A stretch of DNA of 33,629 nt from Roseiarcus sp035656495 (GCA_035656495.1 DASRSL010000236.1:1-33629), one strand, 5' to 3'; counted from the stretch's first letter, positions 18,019-26,559 are shown. The notes: generated by a model not told the origin, from the sequence alone. Made by a program: numbers and translations.

Positions 18019-19278
18019 ATGATCCGAACTCCCGCTAAGTCCCTGTCGACCGCCAGCCGCTATGCGCCCGATGGCCCCTACGCCGTCGGCCGCCTCGGAC
18101 TTTCGCTGCTCATCGGGGCGCTGGTCGGGGTGGGCATGTGGGCGGTGATTGTCGTCCTGCCGCAGGCGCAGCTCGAATTCGGCGTCGACCGCTCGGCCGC
18201 CTCGTTGCCCTACACGCTGATGATGTGCGGGCTCGCCTTCGGGACGATCGTGTTGGGGCGGATGGCGGACCGCCGCGGCTTCGCCGTTCCGCTGGCCGTC
18301 GCCGCCTCGATCCAGGCGCTTGGCTTTGTTCTCGCCGGCTATGCGCCGAACCTCGCTGTCTTTTCGGCCGCCCACGTGCTGATCGGCGTCGGCGCGGGGA
18401 CGGGCTTCGGGCCGCTGATGGCGGATATCTCCCACTGGTTCGTCAAGCGGCGCGGGCTCGCGGTCGTCGTCGTGGCGTCCGGCAATTACGTCGCCGGCGT
18501 CATCTGGCCCTTGCTGATGAGCGCGGCGATGCCGCTCATCGGCTGGCGCGCGACCTACGCCGGCATCGGCCTGATCCTCGCCGCGACCGTCCTGCCGCTC
18601 GCGCTCATGATGCGCCGCCGGCCGTCCGCCGCGGTGATCGCCGAAGCCGAACGCGCGACCCGCGCGGCGCGCGCCGAAGTCGGCATTTCGCCGCGACTGC
18701 TCGTTTTCCTGCTGGTCCTCGCAGGCTTTTCCTGCTGCGTCGCGATGTCGATGCCGCAAGTCCATATCGTCGCCTATTGCGGCGATCTCGGCTACGGCGT
18801 CGCGCGCGGCGCCGAAATGCTGTCGCTCATGCTGCTTCTCGGGATCGTCTCGCGGATCGGCTCCGGCTTTGTTTCCGATGCAATCGGCGGCTCGGCGACC
18901 TTGTTGATCGGCTCGTTCATGCAAGGGGTCGCGCTCACGCTCTACCTCTATTTCGACGGACTGACGTCGCTCTTCGTCGTCTCGGGAATCTTCGGCCTGT
19001 TCCAGGGCGGAATCGTCCCGATGTACGCGGTGATCTGCCGCGAGCTGTTGCCGCCGCGCGAAGCGGGCGCCAAGATCGGGCTCGTCGTGTCCGCGACCAT
19101 CTTCGGCATGGCCGTCGGCGGCTACGCCTCCGGCCTCATCTTCGATCTCACCAGTTCCTATCGCATGGCGTTCCTGAACGGCGTCTTATGGAACGCCTTC
19201 AACTTCGCGATCGTCGGCTGGCTCTTCTGGCGACGGCGCAGGGGGACGCCGCGGCTTCAGCTGGCCGCAGCGGTTTAG
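18019..19278 (+). CDS. Major facilitator superfamily transporter
   Basis: A 419-residue inner-membrane secondary transporter with about 12 hydrophobic segments. The conserved cytoplasmic loop between helices 2 and 3 reads G-R-M-A-D-R-R-G (the family GxxxDRxGR-type motif). A central cytoplasmic loop rich in arginine (M-M-R-R-R-P-S, then A-E-R-A-T-R-A-A-R) lies near 195-220. The C-terminal half contains P-Q-V-H-I-V-A-Y-C and a second symmetry-related loop. The overall pattern is like monocarboxylate/oxalate-formate-type or YbfB-like MFS proteins; the substrate is unknown. The ribosome-binding site is weak. It stands alone, divergent from the transpeptidase and convergent with the kinase. Confidence 0.9.
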   Translation: MIRTPAKSLSTASRYAPDGPYAVGRLGLSLLIGALVGVGMWAVIVVLPQAQLEFGVDRSAASLPYTLMMCGLAFGTIVLGRMADRRGFAVPLAVAASIQALGFVLAGYAPNLAVFSAAHVLIGVGAGTGFGPLMADISHWFVKRRGLAVVVVASGNYVAGVIWPLLMSAAMPLIGWRATYAGIGLILAATVLPLALMMRRRPSAAVIAEAERATRAARAEVGISPRLLVFLLVLAGFSCCVAMSMPQVHIVAYCGDLGYGVARGAEMLSLMLLLGIVSRIGSGFVSDAIGGSATLLIGSFMQGVALTLYLYFDGLTSLFVVSGIFGLFQGGIVPMYAVICRELLPPREAGAKIGLVVSATIFGMAVGGYASGLIFDLTSSYRMAFLNGVLWNAFNFAIVGWLFWRRRRGTPRLQLAAAV

Positions 19279-19313
19279 CGCGCCCTCCTGCGCTCTTTTG
19301 GCGCGACGTCGGC

Positions 19314-19337
19314 GACGCCCGCCGCGAAGGCGGCGTC
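19314..19337. terminator. Hairpin between convergent MFS and kinase genes
   Basis: GACGCC-c-GCC pairs with GGC-GGCGTC around a 5-base loop (19314-19337). It lies at the 3' ends of two convergent genes and overlaps the kinase stop codon. There is no T-run, so it may limit read-through or protect 3' ends rather than being a classical terminator. Confidence 0.3.
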
Positions 19338-20796
19338 ATCGTCCGATGGTCCCGAGAGGCTTGAGCGCCTGAGTCGCAGCGACGTAAGCCTCGTACATCG
19401 CGTCGTATCGCGCCTTCATCCCCGGATCCGGCTCGAAACGGCGCTCCACCCGGGTCATGGCGGCAATCGCGTGGGCGAGCGAGTCGTGCGCGCGGACTCC
19501 GACCGCCGCCATGATCGCGGCCCCGAGACAGCCGACGTCCGGATAGGCTGCGCGATCGAGGGGGCGGCCTAGACAATCGGCGCGGATCTGCGCCCACAGG
19601 TCGGAGCGCGCGCCGCCGCCGGCGTGAAACAAACGCGGGACCGCCTGTCCGGCCGCGGCGTCGAGCGAGCCTAGCAGCATGCGCGCGGACAATGCGACCC
19701 CCTCCATCACCGCGAGCGCCAAGTCCGCCCCGCCGGCGCGCCTGTCGAGGCCGATGAAGGCGCCGCGCAGCTCTGCGTCCCAGAGAGGCGCGCGCTCGCC
19801 TTCGAGATGCGGCAGGAACAGGATGGGGCGGGCGGACCGATCGGCTTTCATGGCGAGCTCGAGCACGCCCGCAACGTCGCGGCCGATCGCCTCGCCCCAC
19901 CAGCGAAGCGAGTCGCCGCCGCTCTGGGTCGGCCCGGCATGGACGATGAGGCCCGCGGCTTCGGGAAAGGTGACGACGCCCCGCGCGCCGGCGCGCTCGT
20001 CGCTCGCGACCGCGAGGATTTCGCTTGTCCCGCTGATGTAGACGCCCTGGCCGGCTGCGCGCACGCCCGCGCCGACGAGGCCGCTCCATGCGTCCATCGT
20101 GCCGGCGACGACCGGGGCGCGCCTTCCGGTCGAGCCGAGCTCGATCTCGCCGACGAGGTCGGTGAAAAATTTGAGCGGCGGCAGGCGCTCGCGCGCGCCG
20201 GGGACGCGGGCGATCAACGGCTCGACATAGGTCAGGTCCTGCCCGACGACGAAGAAATTGGAGATCGGATCGGCGATCGCGACGCCGGCCAAAGCCCGCA
20301 AGCAATAGTCTTTCGGCGTCAGGACATGGCGCGCGAGCTCGTAGACGTTCGGCCTTTCTCGGGCCATCCAGGTCATTCGAGCCAGCACGTGGCTCGCGCC
20401 GATGGGCAAGGGGGCGCCCCACCATGACGTCCTTTCAGTTGCCGAGACGCCAACGTCGAGCTCCGCGGCTTGCCGTGCGGCGCGGTTGTCCTGCCATGTG
20501 ATGGCCGGGGACAGCGCCCGGCCGTGCGAGTCGACGAACACGTCGGTGTTGGCTTGGCCGCAGAGGCCGACGGCCGCGACACGTCCGGCGCGGCCGCCGG
20601 CCAAGAGCGCGTCCATCGCGGCGACGACGCCGTTCGTCCAGTCGCGCGGATCCTGCTCGACAATTCCCGGCGCCGGACGCGAGGTGGGGTAGGGGCGAGC
20701 GGCATCCGCGAGGACGCGGCCTTCACCATCGAAGAGCCCCGCTTTGATCGCCGTCGTGCCGATGTCGAGCCCGATGAAAAGGTCCCGGTCAGTCAT
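19336..20796 (-). CDS. FGGY-family carbohydrate kinase (xylulokinase-like)
   Basis: An ATP-dependent sugar/polyol kinase of 486 residues. The N-terminal phosphate-binding G-L-D-I-G-T-T-A-I-K-A-G is at 9-20. Other visible motifs are T-W-Q-D-N-R-A-A, G-T-M-D-A-W-S-G, G-V-Y-I-S-G-T-S-E and the second nucleotide-binding motif H-A-G-G-G-A-R-S-D-L-W. L-P-H-L-E-G-E-R-A-P is typical of the xylulokinase branch. A GGAAGGGG ribosome-binding site precedes the ATG. It is divergent from a ribose-type ABC importer, which suggests it phosphorylates the imported sugar or polyol after uptake or isomerisation. The exact substrate (xylulose, ribulose, erythritol or another) cannot be decided. Confidence 0.93.
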   Translation of the reverse strand: MTDRDLFIGLDIGTTAIKAGLFDGEGRVLADAARPYPTSRPAPGIVEQDPRDWTNGVVAAMDALLAGGRAGRVAAVGLCGQANTDVFVDSHGRALSPAITWQDNRAARQAAELDVGVSATERTSWWGAPLPIGASHVLARMTWMARERPNVYELARHVLTPKDYCLRALAGVAIADPISNFFVVGQDLTYVEPLIARVPGARERLPPLKFFTDLVGEIELGSTGRRAPVVAGTMDAWSGLVGAGVRAAGQGVYISGTSEILAVASDERAGARGVVTFPEAAGLIVHAGPTQSGGDSLRWWGEAIGRDVAGVLELAMKADRSARPILFLPHLEGERAPLWDAELRGAFIGLDRRAGGADLALAVMEGVALSARMLLGSLDAAAGQAVPRLFHAGGGARSDLWAQIRADCLGRPLDRAAYPDVGCLGAAIMAAVGVRAHDSLAHAIAAMTRVERRFEPDPGMKARYDAMYEAYVAATQALKPLGTIGR

Positions 20797-20830
20797 TGAC
20801 CCCTTCCGCTCGGTCCGCCCCCCGCGCCCT

Positions 20831-20956
20831 CACCCCGAGGAGCACGCGATCCCCGGACTGGATCCGGGGAGGCGTCTCGATGGGCGAGGGCTCGCTTCTG
20901 CGGCTAGCGAGCGTCCTTCGAGGCCCTTTGCCTCTGGCAAAGGGCGCTTCAGGACG
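20831..20956. repeat. Hairpin repeat element upstream of the importer operon
   Basis: Two hairpins are visible: CCCCGGA-CTGGA-TCCGGGG (20851-20869), and a longer one from GTCCT at 20913 to AGGAC at 20955 whose inner stem is GCCCTTTGCC with GGCAAAGGGC. The second is related to 22219-22265 (the same CnTCCTTyGAGGCC ... CTyCAGGA frame), so both belong to one dispersed family. Confidence 0.65.
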
Positions 20957-21228
20957 ACGTCGGAAGACCATCCGTGTCTACCCTAAGGCCCACCTTGGAA
21001 GCTACCCGAAGCCGGGAACGATCGGCGCTCTCGCCCGGCGGCGGGTCGCGCCATGGAAATATCGCATCAAATCGGACAGGCAAAAAGGGCTCGCGGGTTT
21101 CGCGCTCGTGCTTTCGGCTCGAGTCGGCGAAGGCGGTTCAAAGCGTTTCGATGTTGAATGGAAGGAATTCGGAATGTTAGGGAGCGACGCAAGGCGAAGG
21201 TTACGCCCTGAAGCTGCGGAGGAAACGA
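20957..21228. other. Leader of the sugar ABC operon
   Basis: No gene is supported between the repeat and the binding-protein gene. The segment contains the LacI-type operator candidate at 21138-21151 and, after it, a TTGAAT with a poor -10 at 17-base spacing, so the promoter cannot be placed firmly. Confidence 0.4.
21138..21151 (+). promoter_or_regulatory. LacI-type operator candidate
   Basis: TCAAAGCGTTTCGA fits the AAnCGnTT core of LacI/GalR-family operators, with five of seven base pairs symmetric. It lies 78 bases before the start codon of the sugar-binding protein, where such operators are common. No LacI-family gene is in the window, so the regulator is not identified. Confidence 0.35.
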
Positions 21229-22152
21229 ATGACCTGGAAAACCATGCTCGCGGGCGTCGCTGCGGCCGCGTTCTGGCTCGCCGCGAACGCGGCTCTCGCG
21301 GCCGAGAGGATCGCCATCGTCACGCCCTATCTCGCCCAGCCTGGCACGCAATATTACGTCGAGGCCTTCCAGAAGGTCGCGAAAGACAACGGTTGGACGG
21401 TGAACGTGGCCGACACGAAGGGCGACGTCGCCGGGGTCATCAGCCGCATCGAGGACGCCGTGAACCAGAAGGTCGACGCGATCGTCCTCAATGCGGATCC
21501 GGCGCAGGTCACGGCGGGCCTGGAGACCGCGAAAAAAGCGGGCGTTCCGGTATTCGGCATGGACGCCGGGTCGAGCCCGCTGCTCGTCACCAACGTCACC
21601 AGCAACGGCTACGAAATGGCCGCGGTCACCGCCTCCTATGTCGTCAACCGGATCGGCGGCAAGGGAGGGATCGTGATGTTCGTCTACGACGCTTTCCCCC
21701 CGGTTCAGGCGCGAGGCGTCGTCGCCGACGCGATTTTCAAGAACAATCCGGACATCAAGGTCATCGACCGCGTGACGCCGGACGTGCAGGACGGCGGCAT
21801 CGCCGATTCGCGCGCCAAGATGGAGGCGATCCTCGCCGCCAATCCGAAGAAAGGGTCGATCGCCGCGGTATGGGCGGCGTGGGACCAGCCGGCGATCGGC
21901 GCGCTGCAAGCGATCGAAGCCGCCGGTCGGGCCGACGAGGGGATCGTGATCACCGGCATCGACGCCAACCCGCAAGCGCGCGAGGCGATCGCCAAGGGCG
22001 GCAATTTCGAGGCCTCGATGTCGCAGGACTTCAAGGGCATCGGCAGGACGGTCGCGGAGGCGGTGAAGCGCTATCTGGCGGGGGAAAAGATCAGGCAGAG
22101 CGTGATCTATGTCCCCACGAGACTGATCACGCAGGAAAACGTGAAGCAATGA
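21229..22152 (+). CDS. Sugar ABC transporter substrate-binding protein (ribose/RbsB type)
   Basis: A periplasmic binding protein of 307 residues with a signal peptide (about 1-24, ending A-N-A-A-L-A-A). The Peripla_BP_4 fold follows: I-A-I-V-T-P-Y near the mature N-terminus, then D-A-I-V-L-N-A-D-P, V-P-V-F-G-M-D-A and I-V-I-T-G-I-D-A-N-P, all typical of the RbsB/XylF/AraF class that captures pentoses, hexoses or polyols. A strong GGAGGAAACGA ribosome-binding site precedes the ATG. It is the first gene of the importer; the hairpin repeat after its stop could protect the 3' end of its mRNA and raise its yield over the membrane parts, as is known for other binding-protein genes. Confidence 0.94.
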   Translation: MTWKTMLAGVAAAAFWLAANAALAAERIAIVTPYLAQPGTQYYVEAFQKVAKDNGWTVNVADTKGDVAGVISRIEDAVNQKVDAIVLNADPAQVTAGLETAKKAGVPVFGMDAGSSPLLVTNVTSNGYEMAAVTASYVVNRIGGKGGIVMFVYDAFPPVQARGVVADAIFKNNPDIKVIDRVTPDVQDGGIADSRAKMEAILAANPKKGSIAAVWAAWDQPAIGALQAIEAAGRADEGIVITGIDANPQAREAIAKGGNFEASMSQDFKGIGRTVAEAVKRYLAGEKIRQSVIYVPTRLITQENVKQ

Positions 22153-22170
22153 GCGGCCTGTGTCCTCGTT

Positions 22171-22265
22171 CTGAGGCGCCGCGAAGCGGCCTCGAAGGAC
22201 GTTCGGCGCCTCCTGGAGCATCCTTTGAGGCCTTTTGCGTAACCGCAAAAAGGCGCCTCAGGATG
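22171..22265. repeat. Bipartite hairpin repeat between binding-protein and ATPase genes
   Basis: The left hairpin GAGGCGCCGC-GAA-GCGGC-CTC begins near 22174. The right hairpin from CATCC (22219) to GGATG (22265) pairs GGCCTTTTGCG with CGCAAAAAGG around TAAC. It is the same family as the element at 20831-20956. No T-run follows, so it is not a simple terminator. Confidence 0.7.
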
Positions 22266-22350
22266 AGGAACTGCTCTTGAAACAGGCTCTGAGCACGGCG
22301 GGCCGGCGCTTCCCGTCGAAAGCAAAGCAAAGGGTCGCGTCGGCGGCCGC

Positions 22351-23853
22351 ATGACCCTTCTCTCGGTCTCCGGTTTGCGCAAGTCCTACGGCGGCGCGGT
22401 CGGTTTGAGGGACGCCTCCCTTGAGCTCAGCGCCGGCGAAACGCATGCGCTGATCGGAGAGAACGGCGCCGGGAAAAGCACGCTCATAAGAATTCTGGCG
22501 GGCGCCGTCATGCCAGACGCGGGCGAGGTCCGGATCGATGGAAAGCACGCGGCCCCCCGCTCCCCGAGCGAGGCGCACCGGCGCGGGCTTCGTTTCATCC
22601 ACCAGGAGCTCAACGTCGTGCGGGGCCTCAGCGCGGCGGAGAACATCTTCCTCGGTCGCCCATACCCGCGCCGGCTCGGGCTGGTCGATTGGCGAAAGCT
22701 CAACGCCCGTGCCCGCTCGGCGCTCGAGAGGCTCGAGGTGCGCCATATCAGTCCCAGCACGATCATGGCGCGGCTCTCCGTCGGAGACCGCATGCTGGTC
22801 AAGATCGCTGCGGCTTTCCTCGAGGACGACGACGCTCCTGCGCGCATCTTCGTGATGGACGAACCGACGGCGGCGCTGACGGGCGAAGAGTCCGAACGGC
22901 TCTTTCAGATCCTCGCCGCTCTCCGCCGGCGAAGGTGCGGGATCATTTATGTCTCGCACCGCCTCGACGAAGTCTTGTCCATCGCCGACAGGATCAGCGT
23001 CTTGCGCGACGGCGAAACGCGCGCGACCCTCGAGGCGAAGGAGGCGACCAAGTCGAAGCTGATCGAGTTGATGACCGGCCGCGCTGTTGCGGAGATCGCC
23101 GGAGCGGCCGCTTCGCCCATGGCCGATCGGATCGCCCTCTCGGTTCAAGGACTGAGCGGCGGAGGACTGCGGGACGTCTCGTTCGAATTGCGCCAGGGGG
23201 AAATCCTCGGTTTCACGGGCCTGGCCGACGCCGGCCAGGAGCGCCTGACGAGCGCGCTCGTTTCGAGCGGGCGGAGCGCGCGGCTCGCGCTGTACGGGGC
23301 GCCGACAAGGCTTCGCGGGCCGGCCGACGCCTGGGCGCGAGGCATCGCATTGGCGCCGCGGGAGCGGCGCACACAAGGGTTGCTGTTGGCGCTCGACATC
23401 GCGAGCAACGTCGCGTTGCCGCATCTCGGACGGCTCAATCGCCTGCGCCTGTTCGTCAACCGCCACGCCGAGCGCGCCCGCGCCGCCAAGGTGGGACACC
23501 GGGTGCGGCTGAAATCGACCGGCCCGCTTCAGAAGGTGGGCAAGCTATCCGGCGGGAATCAGCAGAAAGTGATGTTCGCGCGCGCGGTGGCAGGCAATCC
23601 GCGCGTCCTGCTGCTCGACGAACCGACGCGCGGCGTCGACGTCGGGGCGAAATTCGACATCTACGCGTTCCTGCGCGAGCTCGCCGCCGACGGAGCAGGC
23701 ATCGTCGTCGTCTCCTCCGACCACGAGGAGATCCTTCACCTCTGCTCGCGCGTCGTCGTCATGCGGGAGGGGCGCGTCTCGGCTGCCGCATCGACCAAAT
23801 CCCTCGCCCCCCAGAGTCTGCTCGCCTTGTGCTACGGCGAGGCGACGGATTGA
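22351..23853 (+). CDS. Sugar ABC transporter double ATPase (RbsA/AraG type)
   Basis: A 500-residue cytoplasmic ATPase with two fused nucleotide-binding domains. NBD1 has Walker A G-E-N-G-A-G-K-S at 36-43, a signature L-S-V-G-D and Walker B V-M-D-E-P-T-A-A. NBD2, as usual in this family, has a degenerate Walker A region (F-T-G-L-A-D-A-G-Q-E), yet an intact signature L-S-G-G-N-Q-Q-K and Walker B L-L-L-D-E-P-T-R-G-V-D. It energises uptake through the adjacent permease. The ribosome-binding site is weak. It is separated from the binding-protein gene by 198 bases containing a repeat, and from the permease gene by 7 bases. Confidence 0.95.
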   Translation: MTLLSVSGLRKSYGGAVGLRDASLELSAGETHALIGENGAGKSTLIRILAGAVMPDAGEVRIDGKHAAPRSPSEAHRRGLRFIHQELNVVRGLSAAENIFLGRPYPRRLGLVDWRKLNARARSALERLEVRHISPSTIMARLSVGDRMLVKIAAAFLEDDDAPARIFVMDEPTAALTGEESERLFQILAALRRRRCGIIYVSHRLDEVLSIADRISVLRDGETRATLEAKEATKSKLIELMTGRAVAEIAGAAASPMADRIALSVQGLSGGGLRDVSFELRQGEILGFTGLADAGQERLTSALVSSGRSARLALYGAPTRLRGPADAWARGIALAPRERRTQGLLLALDIASNVALPHLGRLNRLRLFVNRHAERARAAKVGHRVRLKSTGPLQKVGKLSGGNQQKVMFARAVAGNPRVLLLDEPTRGVDVGAKFDIYAFLRELAADGAGIVVVSSDHEEILHLCSRVVVMREGRVSAAASTKSLAPQSLLALCYGEATD

Positions 23854-23860
23854 CGCCGCC

Positions 23861-24817
23861 ATGCCGCTGCTTCTGCGTCGCTACGGGACGGCGATCGGCT
23901 TCCTCGCCGTCATCGTCTTCTTTTGGTTCAAACTGCCCGACACGTTTCTCACTTCGCGCAATCTGCTCAACATCAGCCAGCAAATGAGCATGCTCGCCGT
24001 CGTCTCCGCCACGATGACGGTGGTGATGGCGATGGGCGATTTCGATCTCAGCGTGGGCTCGATGGCGAGCCTCGCCGGAATTGTCGCCGCGCTGGTCTTC
24101 GTCGCGGGCGGCTCCTCCTGGATCGCGCTACCGGTCGCTCTCGCCGTCGGGATCGCGGGCGGCCTGCTCAACGGGTTTCTCGTTGCATATGTTGGAATCC
24201 TGCCGTTCATCGCGACGCTCGGAGCGTTGACGGTCTTCAGCGGGCTGGCCTTCTGGCTGTCAGGCGGCAAGACGATTTTCGGCTCGGCCATTCCCGCTTC
24301 GTTCGGAGGCTTCGCGCGCGGCGGCCTCGCTCTCGGGCCGACCGGCGTCACGATCCCGAATCTGACGCTGGTCGCCCTCGGCGCGCTGTTGCTGACCTGG
24401 ATTTTCCTCGAACAGACGATACACGGCCGGCGGCTGTATGCCATCGGCGGCAACGCCGAGGCGGCCCGGCTCGCCGGGGTGCGCATCAAGCCGCTGAGGC
24501 TCGCGGCGTTCGGCCTCTCGGGGCTGGGCGCAGCCTCGGCCGGCTTGATGCTGGCGAGCCGGGTGGCCTCGGCCAACCCGACGCAAGGCGCCGGGCTGAT
24601 GCTCGACGCCATCGCAGCGGTTTTTCTCGGCACGACCATGAGCGACGAGGGCCAGCCGCGCGTGGTCTTGACGCTCGTCGGCGTCATGATGCTCGGCGCG
24701 CTCGGCAACGGGCTCACTCAGATGAATGTCGACTCTTATGTGCGCGAGATGATCACCGGGTCGATCATCATCGCCGCCGTGGCGGCGAGCAGCCTGGGTC
24801 GGGCGCGCGAGGGATAG
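23861..24817 (+). CDS. Sugar ABC transporter permease (RbsC type)
   Basis: An inner-membrane permease of 318 residues with about 8-10 hydrophobic segments (BPD_transp_2 family). The family markers F-D-L-S-V-G-S-M-A-S-L-A-G near 62-74 and G-G-N-A-E-A-A-R-L-A-G-V (the EAA-like cytoplasmic loop that meets the ATPase) are clear. It probably acts as a homodimer with the ATPase encoded 7 bases upstream and receives substrate from the periplasmic binding protein. It is the last gene of the importer operon and is convergent with hemC after 42 bases. Confidence 0.95.
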   Translation: MPLLLRRYGTAIGFLAVIVFFWFKLPDTFLTSRNLLNISQQMSMLAVVSATMTVVMAMGDFDLSVGSMASLAGIVAALVFVAGGSSWIALPVALAVGIAGGLLNGFLVAYVGILPFIATLGALTVFSGLAFWLSGGKTIFGSAIPASFGGFARGGLALGPTGVTIPNLTLVALGALLLTWIFLEQTIHGRRLYAIGGNAEAARLAGVRIKPLRLAAFGLSGLGAASAGLMLASRVASANPTQGAGLMLDAIAAVFLGTTMSDEGQPRVVLTLVGVMMLGALGNGLTQMNVDSYVREMITGSIIIAAVAASSLGRAREG

Positions 24818-24859
24818 GCGAAACGCGTCAGGTTCATCCGTCGGAACGTCTGCGGGCGT

Positions 24860-25810
24860 TCATCCGCCTCTCGCAAGAATCCCAGGCGGCAGCCGGGCCG
24901 CGAGCGCGCGTCCGGCCTCGGCGCCGATCCGCGCCGCGTCCGAGGGCTCGCCTTCCCGTTCGATCTCGAAGCTCTCCGAGCCGTCGGTCCGCAGCACTTG
25001 GCCTCGGAACCGGAGCCGGCCGCCGTCGAGGCGGGCCAGGCCCGCGATCGGCGTCCGGCAGGAGCCGTCCAGCTCGGCGAGAAAGGCGCGTTCGGCCTCG
25101 AGCGCGGCCATCGTCTCGGTGTCGGCGATCGCCGCCAACGCCGCGATGGCCCGCTTGTCGTCGCTCCGCGCCGTCAATGCGATCGCCCCCTGACCGACGG
25201 CCGGCAGGAAGAGGTCGACGCCGAGCGGAACTCGGGCGCGATGGCTGAGGCCGAGGCGCTTGAGGCCAGCCATCGCCAGGAGGGTCGCGCCGATCCCGCC
25301 CGACTCGGCCTTGCGCAGACGCGTCTCGACATTGCCGCGCAGGAGCTCCAGCCGGAGATCGGGCCTGAGCCGCAAGGCCTGTGCCTGCCGCCTGAGCGAG
25401 GCCGCCCCCAGGCTCGCGCCCCGCGGGAGCCCCTCGATCGTGTCGGCGAATGACGAGATCAGCGCATCGCGCACGTCCTCCCGCGGAAGGAACCCGGCGA
25501 TGACGATTCCATCGGGCAGCTGGGTCGGCAGGTCCTTGGCCGAGTGAACGGCGCCGTCGATCTCGCCCTCGAGCAGCGCGACGTCGATCTCCTTGGTGAA
25601 CAACCCTTTGCCGCCAGCCTCGGCGAGCGGCCGGTCCTGGATCGCATCGCCGCTTGTGCGGATGATTCTGAACTCGATACGCTCGGCCGCCCACCCATGC
25701 GCCTGCGAGAGGCGCATACGCGTTTCGTTCGCCTGCGCCATCGCGAGAGGCGAGCCTCGTGTGCCGAGAACGAATGACGGAAACGGGGAGTCTGGCTGGC
25801 GTTGCGGCAT
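24860..25810 (-). CDS. hemC: Hydroxymethylbilane synthase (porphobilinogen deaminase)
   Basis: HemC joins four porphobilinogens into hydroxymethylbilane in tetrapyrrole (haem, cobalamin, possibly bacteriochlorophyll) synthesis; cytoplasmic. In the 316 residues, the start of domain 1 L-G-T-R-G-S-P-L-A is at 15-23, and catalytic aspartate D93 is in H-S-A-K-D-L-P (the HSMKDVP of enterobacteria). The cysteine that binds the dipyrromethane cofactor is C251, in D-G-S-C-R-T-P. It stands alone: the hemD and tsaD genes often found beside it in related bacteria are not here. Confidence 0.96.
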   Translation of the reverse strand: MPQRQPDSPFPSFVLGTRGSPLAMAQANETRMRLSQAHGWAAERIEFRIIRTSGDAIQDRPLAEAGGKGLFTKEIDVALLEGEIDGAVHSAKDLPTQLPDGIVIAGFLPREDVRDALISSFADTIEGLPRGASLGAASLRRQAQALRLRPDLRLELLRGNVETRLRKAESGGIGATLLAMAGLKRLGLSHRARVPLGVDLFLPAVGQGAIALTARSDDKRAIAALAAIADTETMAALEAERAFLAELDGSCRTPIAGLARLDGGRLRFRGQVLRTDGSESFEIEREGEPSDAARIGAEAGRALAARLPPGILARGG

Positions 25811-25865
25811 CGAGCCTCTATTCGAGCATTCGACAGCCGTGTCAAACCGGGCTTCGGTTTGAGCA

Positions 25866-25895
25866 TTGACCCTGCGTCAACCGGTCGCGTTGACC
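25866..25895. promoter_or_regulatory. TTGAC/GTCAA operator-like cluster upstream of hemC
   Basis: Three half-sites are packed together: TTGAC at 25866-25870, GTCAA at 25876-25880 and TTGAC at 25890-25894. The first two form a perfect inverted repeat with a 5-base spacer. GTCAAC with the later GTTGAC forms a second one with a 7-base spacer. The cluster is 56-85 bases ahead of the hemC start. A regulator site is inferred; individual TTGAC motifs could also be -35 boxes. Confidence 0.35.
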
Positions 25896-25918
25896 CGAAA
25901 GGCTCGATGCTCCTAGTT

Positions 25919-26053
25919 GCCTCCGTCACGTCGAGAGGTTTTTTGCGAGACATGGTGGCCACGAAAAGACGGTGAACAACAAGAGTTAGTGGCCAAGACG
26001 AACTGTGTGCAGAGTCTGAAAAGCGGCCGGGCCCGATGGATTCCGGCCTTTTT
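25919..26053 (+). ncRNA. Possible small RNA ending at an orphan terminator
   Basis: The gap between hemC and the next small gene contains a good intrinsic terminator (26025-26053) with no coding region ahead of it. The preceding 100 bases can fold: GGCCAC at 25957-25962 pairs with GTGGCC at 25989-25994, and a CCTC/GAGG hairpin with six T ends at about 25943. No known RNA family was recognised and the promoter is unclear, so the 5' end given is approximate. Confidence 0.3.
26025..26053 (+). terminator. Intrinsic terminator without an upstream gene
   Basis: GGCCGG (26025-26030) pairs with CCGGCC (26043-26048), followed directly by five T and then GTTTTG. The stem next to the T-run is a textbook arrangement for the plus strand. 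Confidence 0.7.
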
Positions 26054-26128
26054 GTTTTGTGACCAACGGAGAAGAGGAACGACCAGGGCGCTCCCGGCAT
26101 TGTTGTTGTGGAAGTTTGGAGAGCTCGG

Positions 26129-26371
26129 ATGGCGACGATCGCCTATAGGGTCACCCGGGACGGCGACCATTGGTCGCTAAGCCGGGACGGAAAACCCGCC
26201 GATATCACCTATTTTACCCAGGAGGCGGCCTTCGAAGTGGCAGTCGGCGAAGCCGGCGGCGACCTCAGGTCGGGCCACAGCATACTCATTCAGGTTAATG
26301 CCGCGACCGACCCCGTCGGCGCGCGCGATCGCGGCGGCCAGCCGATGAAGGGCGACGGATTCGCTTCCTAG
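26129..26371 (+). CDS. Small hypothetical protein
   Basis: 80 residues starting M-A-T-I-A-Y-R-V-T-R-D-G-D-H-W. A GGAGAG sequence precedes the ATG. The Y-R-V-T-R-D-G-D-H-W-S-L-S-R-D-G pattern, followed by a helix (Q-E-A-A-F-E-V-A-V), suggests a small beta-alpha fold like DUF2188 proteins; this is a loose resemblance. Function unknown. It is the first of three small plus-strand genes. Confidence 0.65.
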   Translation: MATIAYRVTRDGDHWSLSRDGKPADITYFTQEAAFEVAVGEAGGDLRSGHSILIQVNAATDPVGARDRGGQPMKGDGFAS

Positions 26372-26559
26372 CCGCAAGGCGACGCCGTTCGTGCTGACTG
26401 TGGCGGATGCCGGGCGTGAGTTCTGCTCATAGCGGTCGCGGTGGCGGCGCGAGACTTGCCGCATCCGGGAATGGGATCAGATCGATTTTCACCGGCTAAA
26501 CCGGAACTTTTTGTCGCCGGGCGGCGTTTAATGGGCGCCGAGAACCGGAGTTGGCGCTC

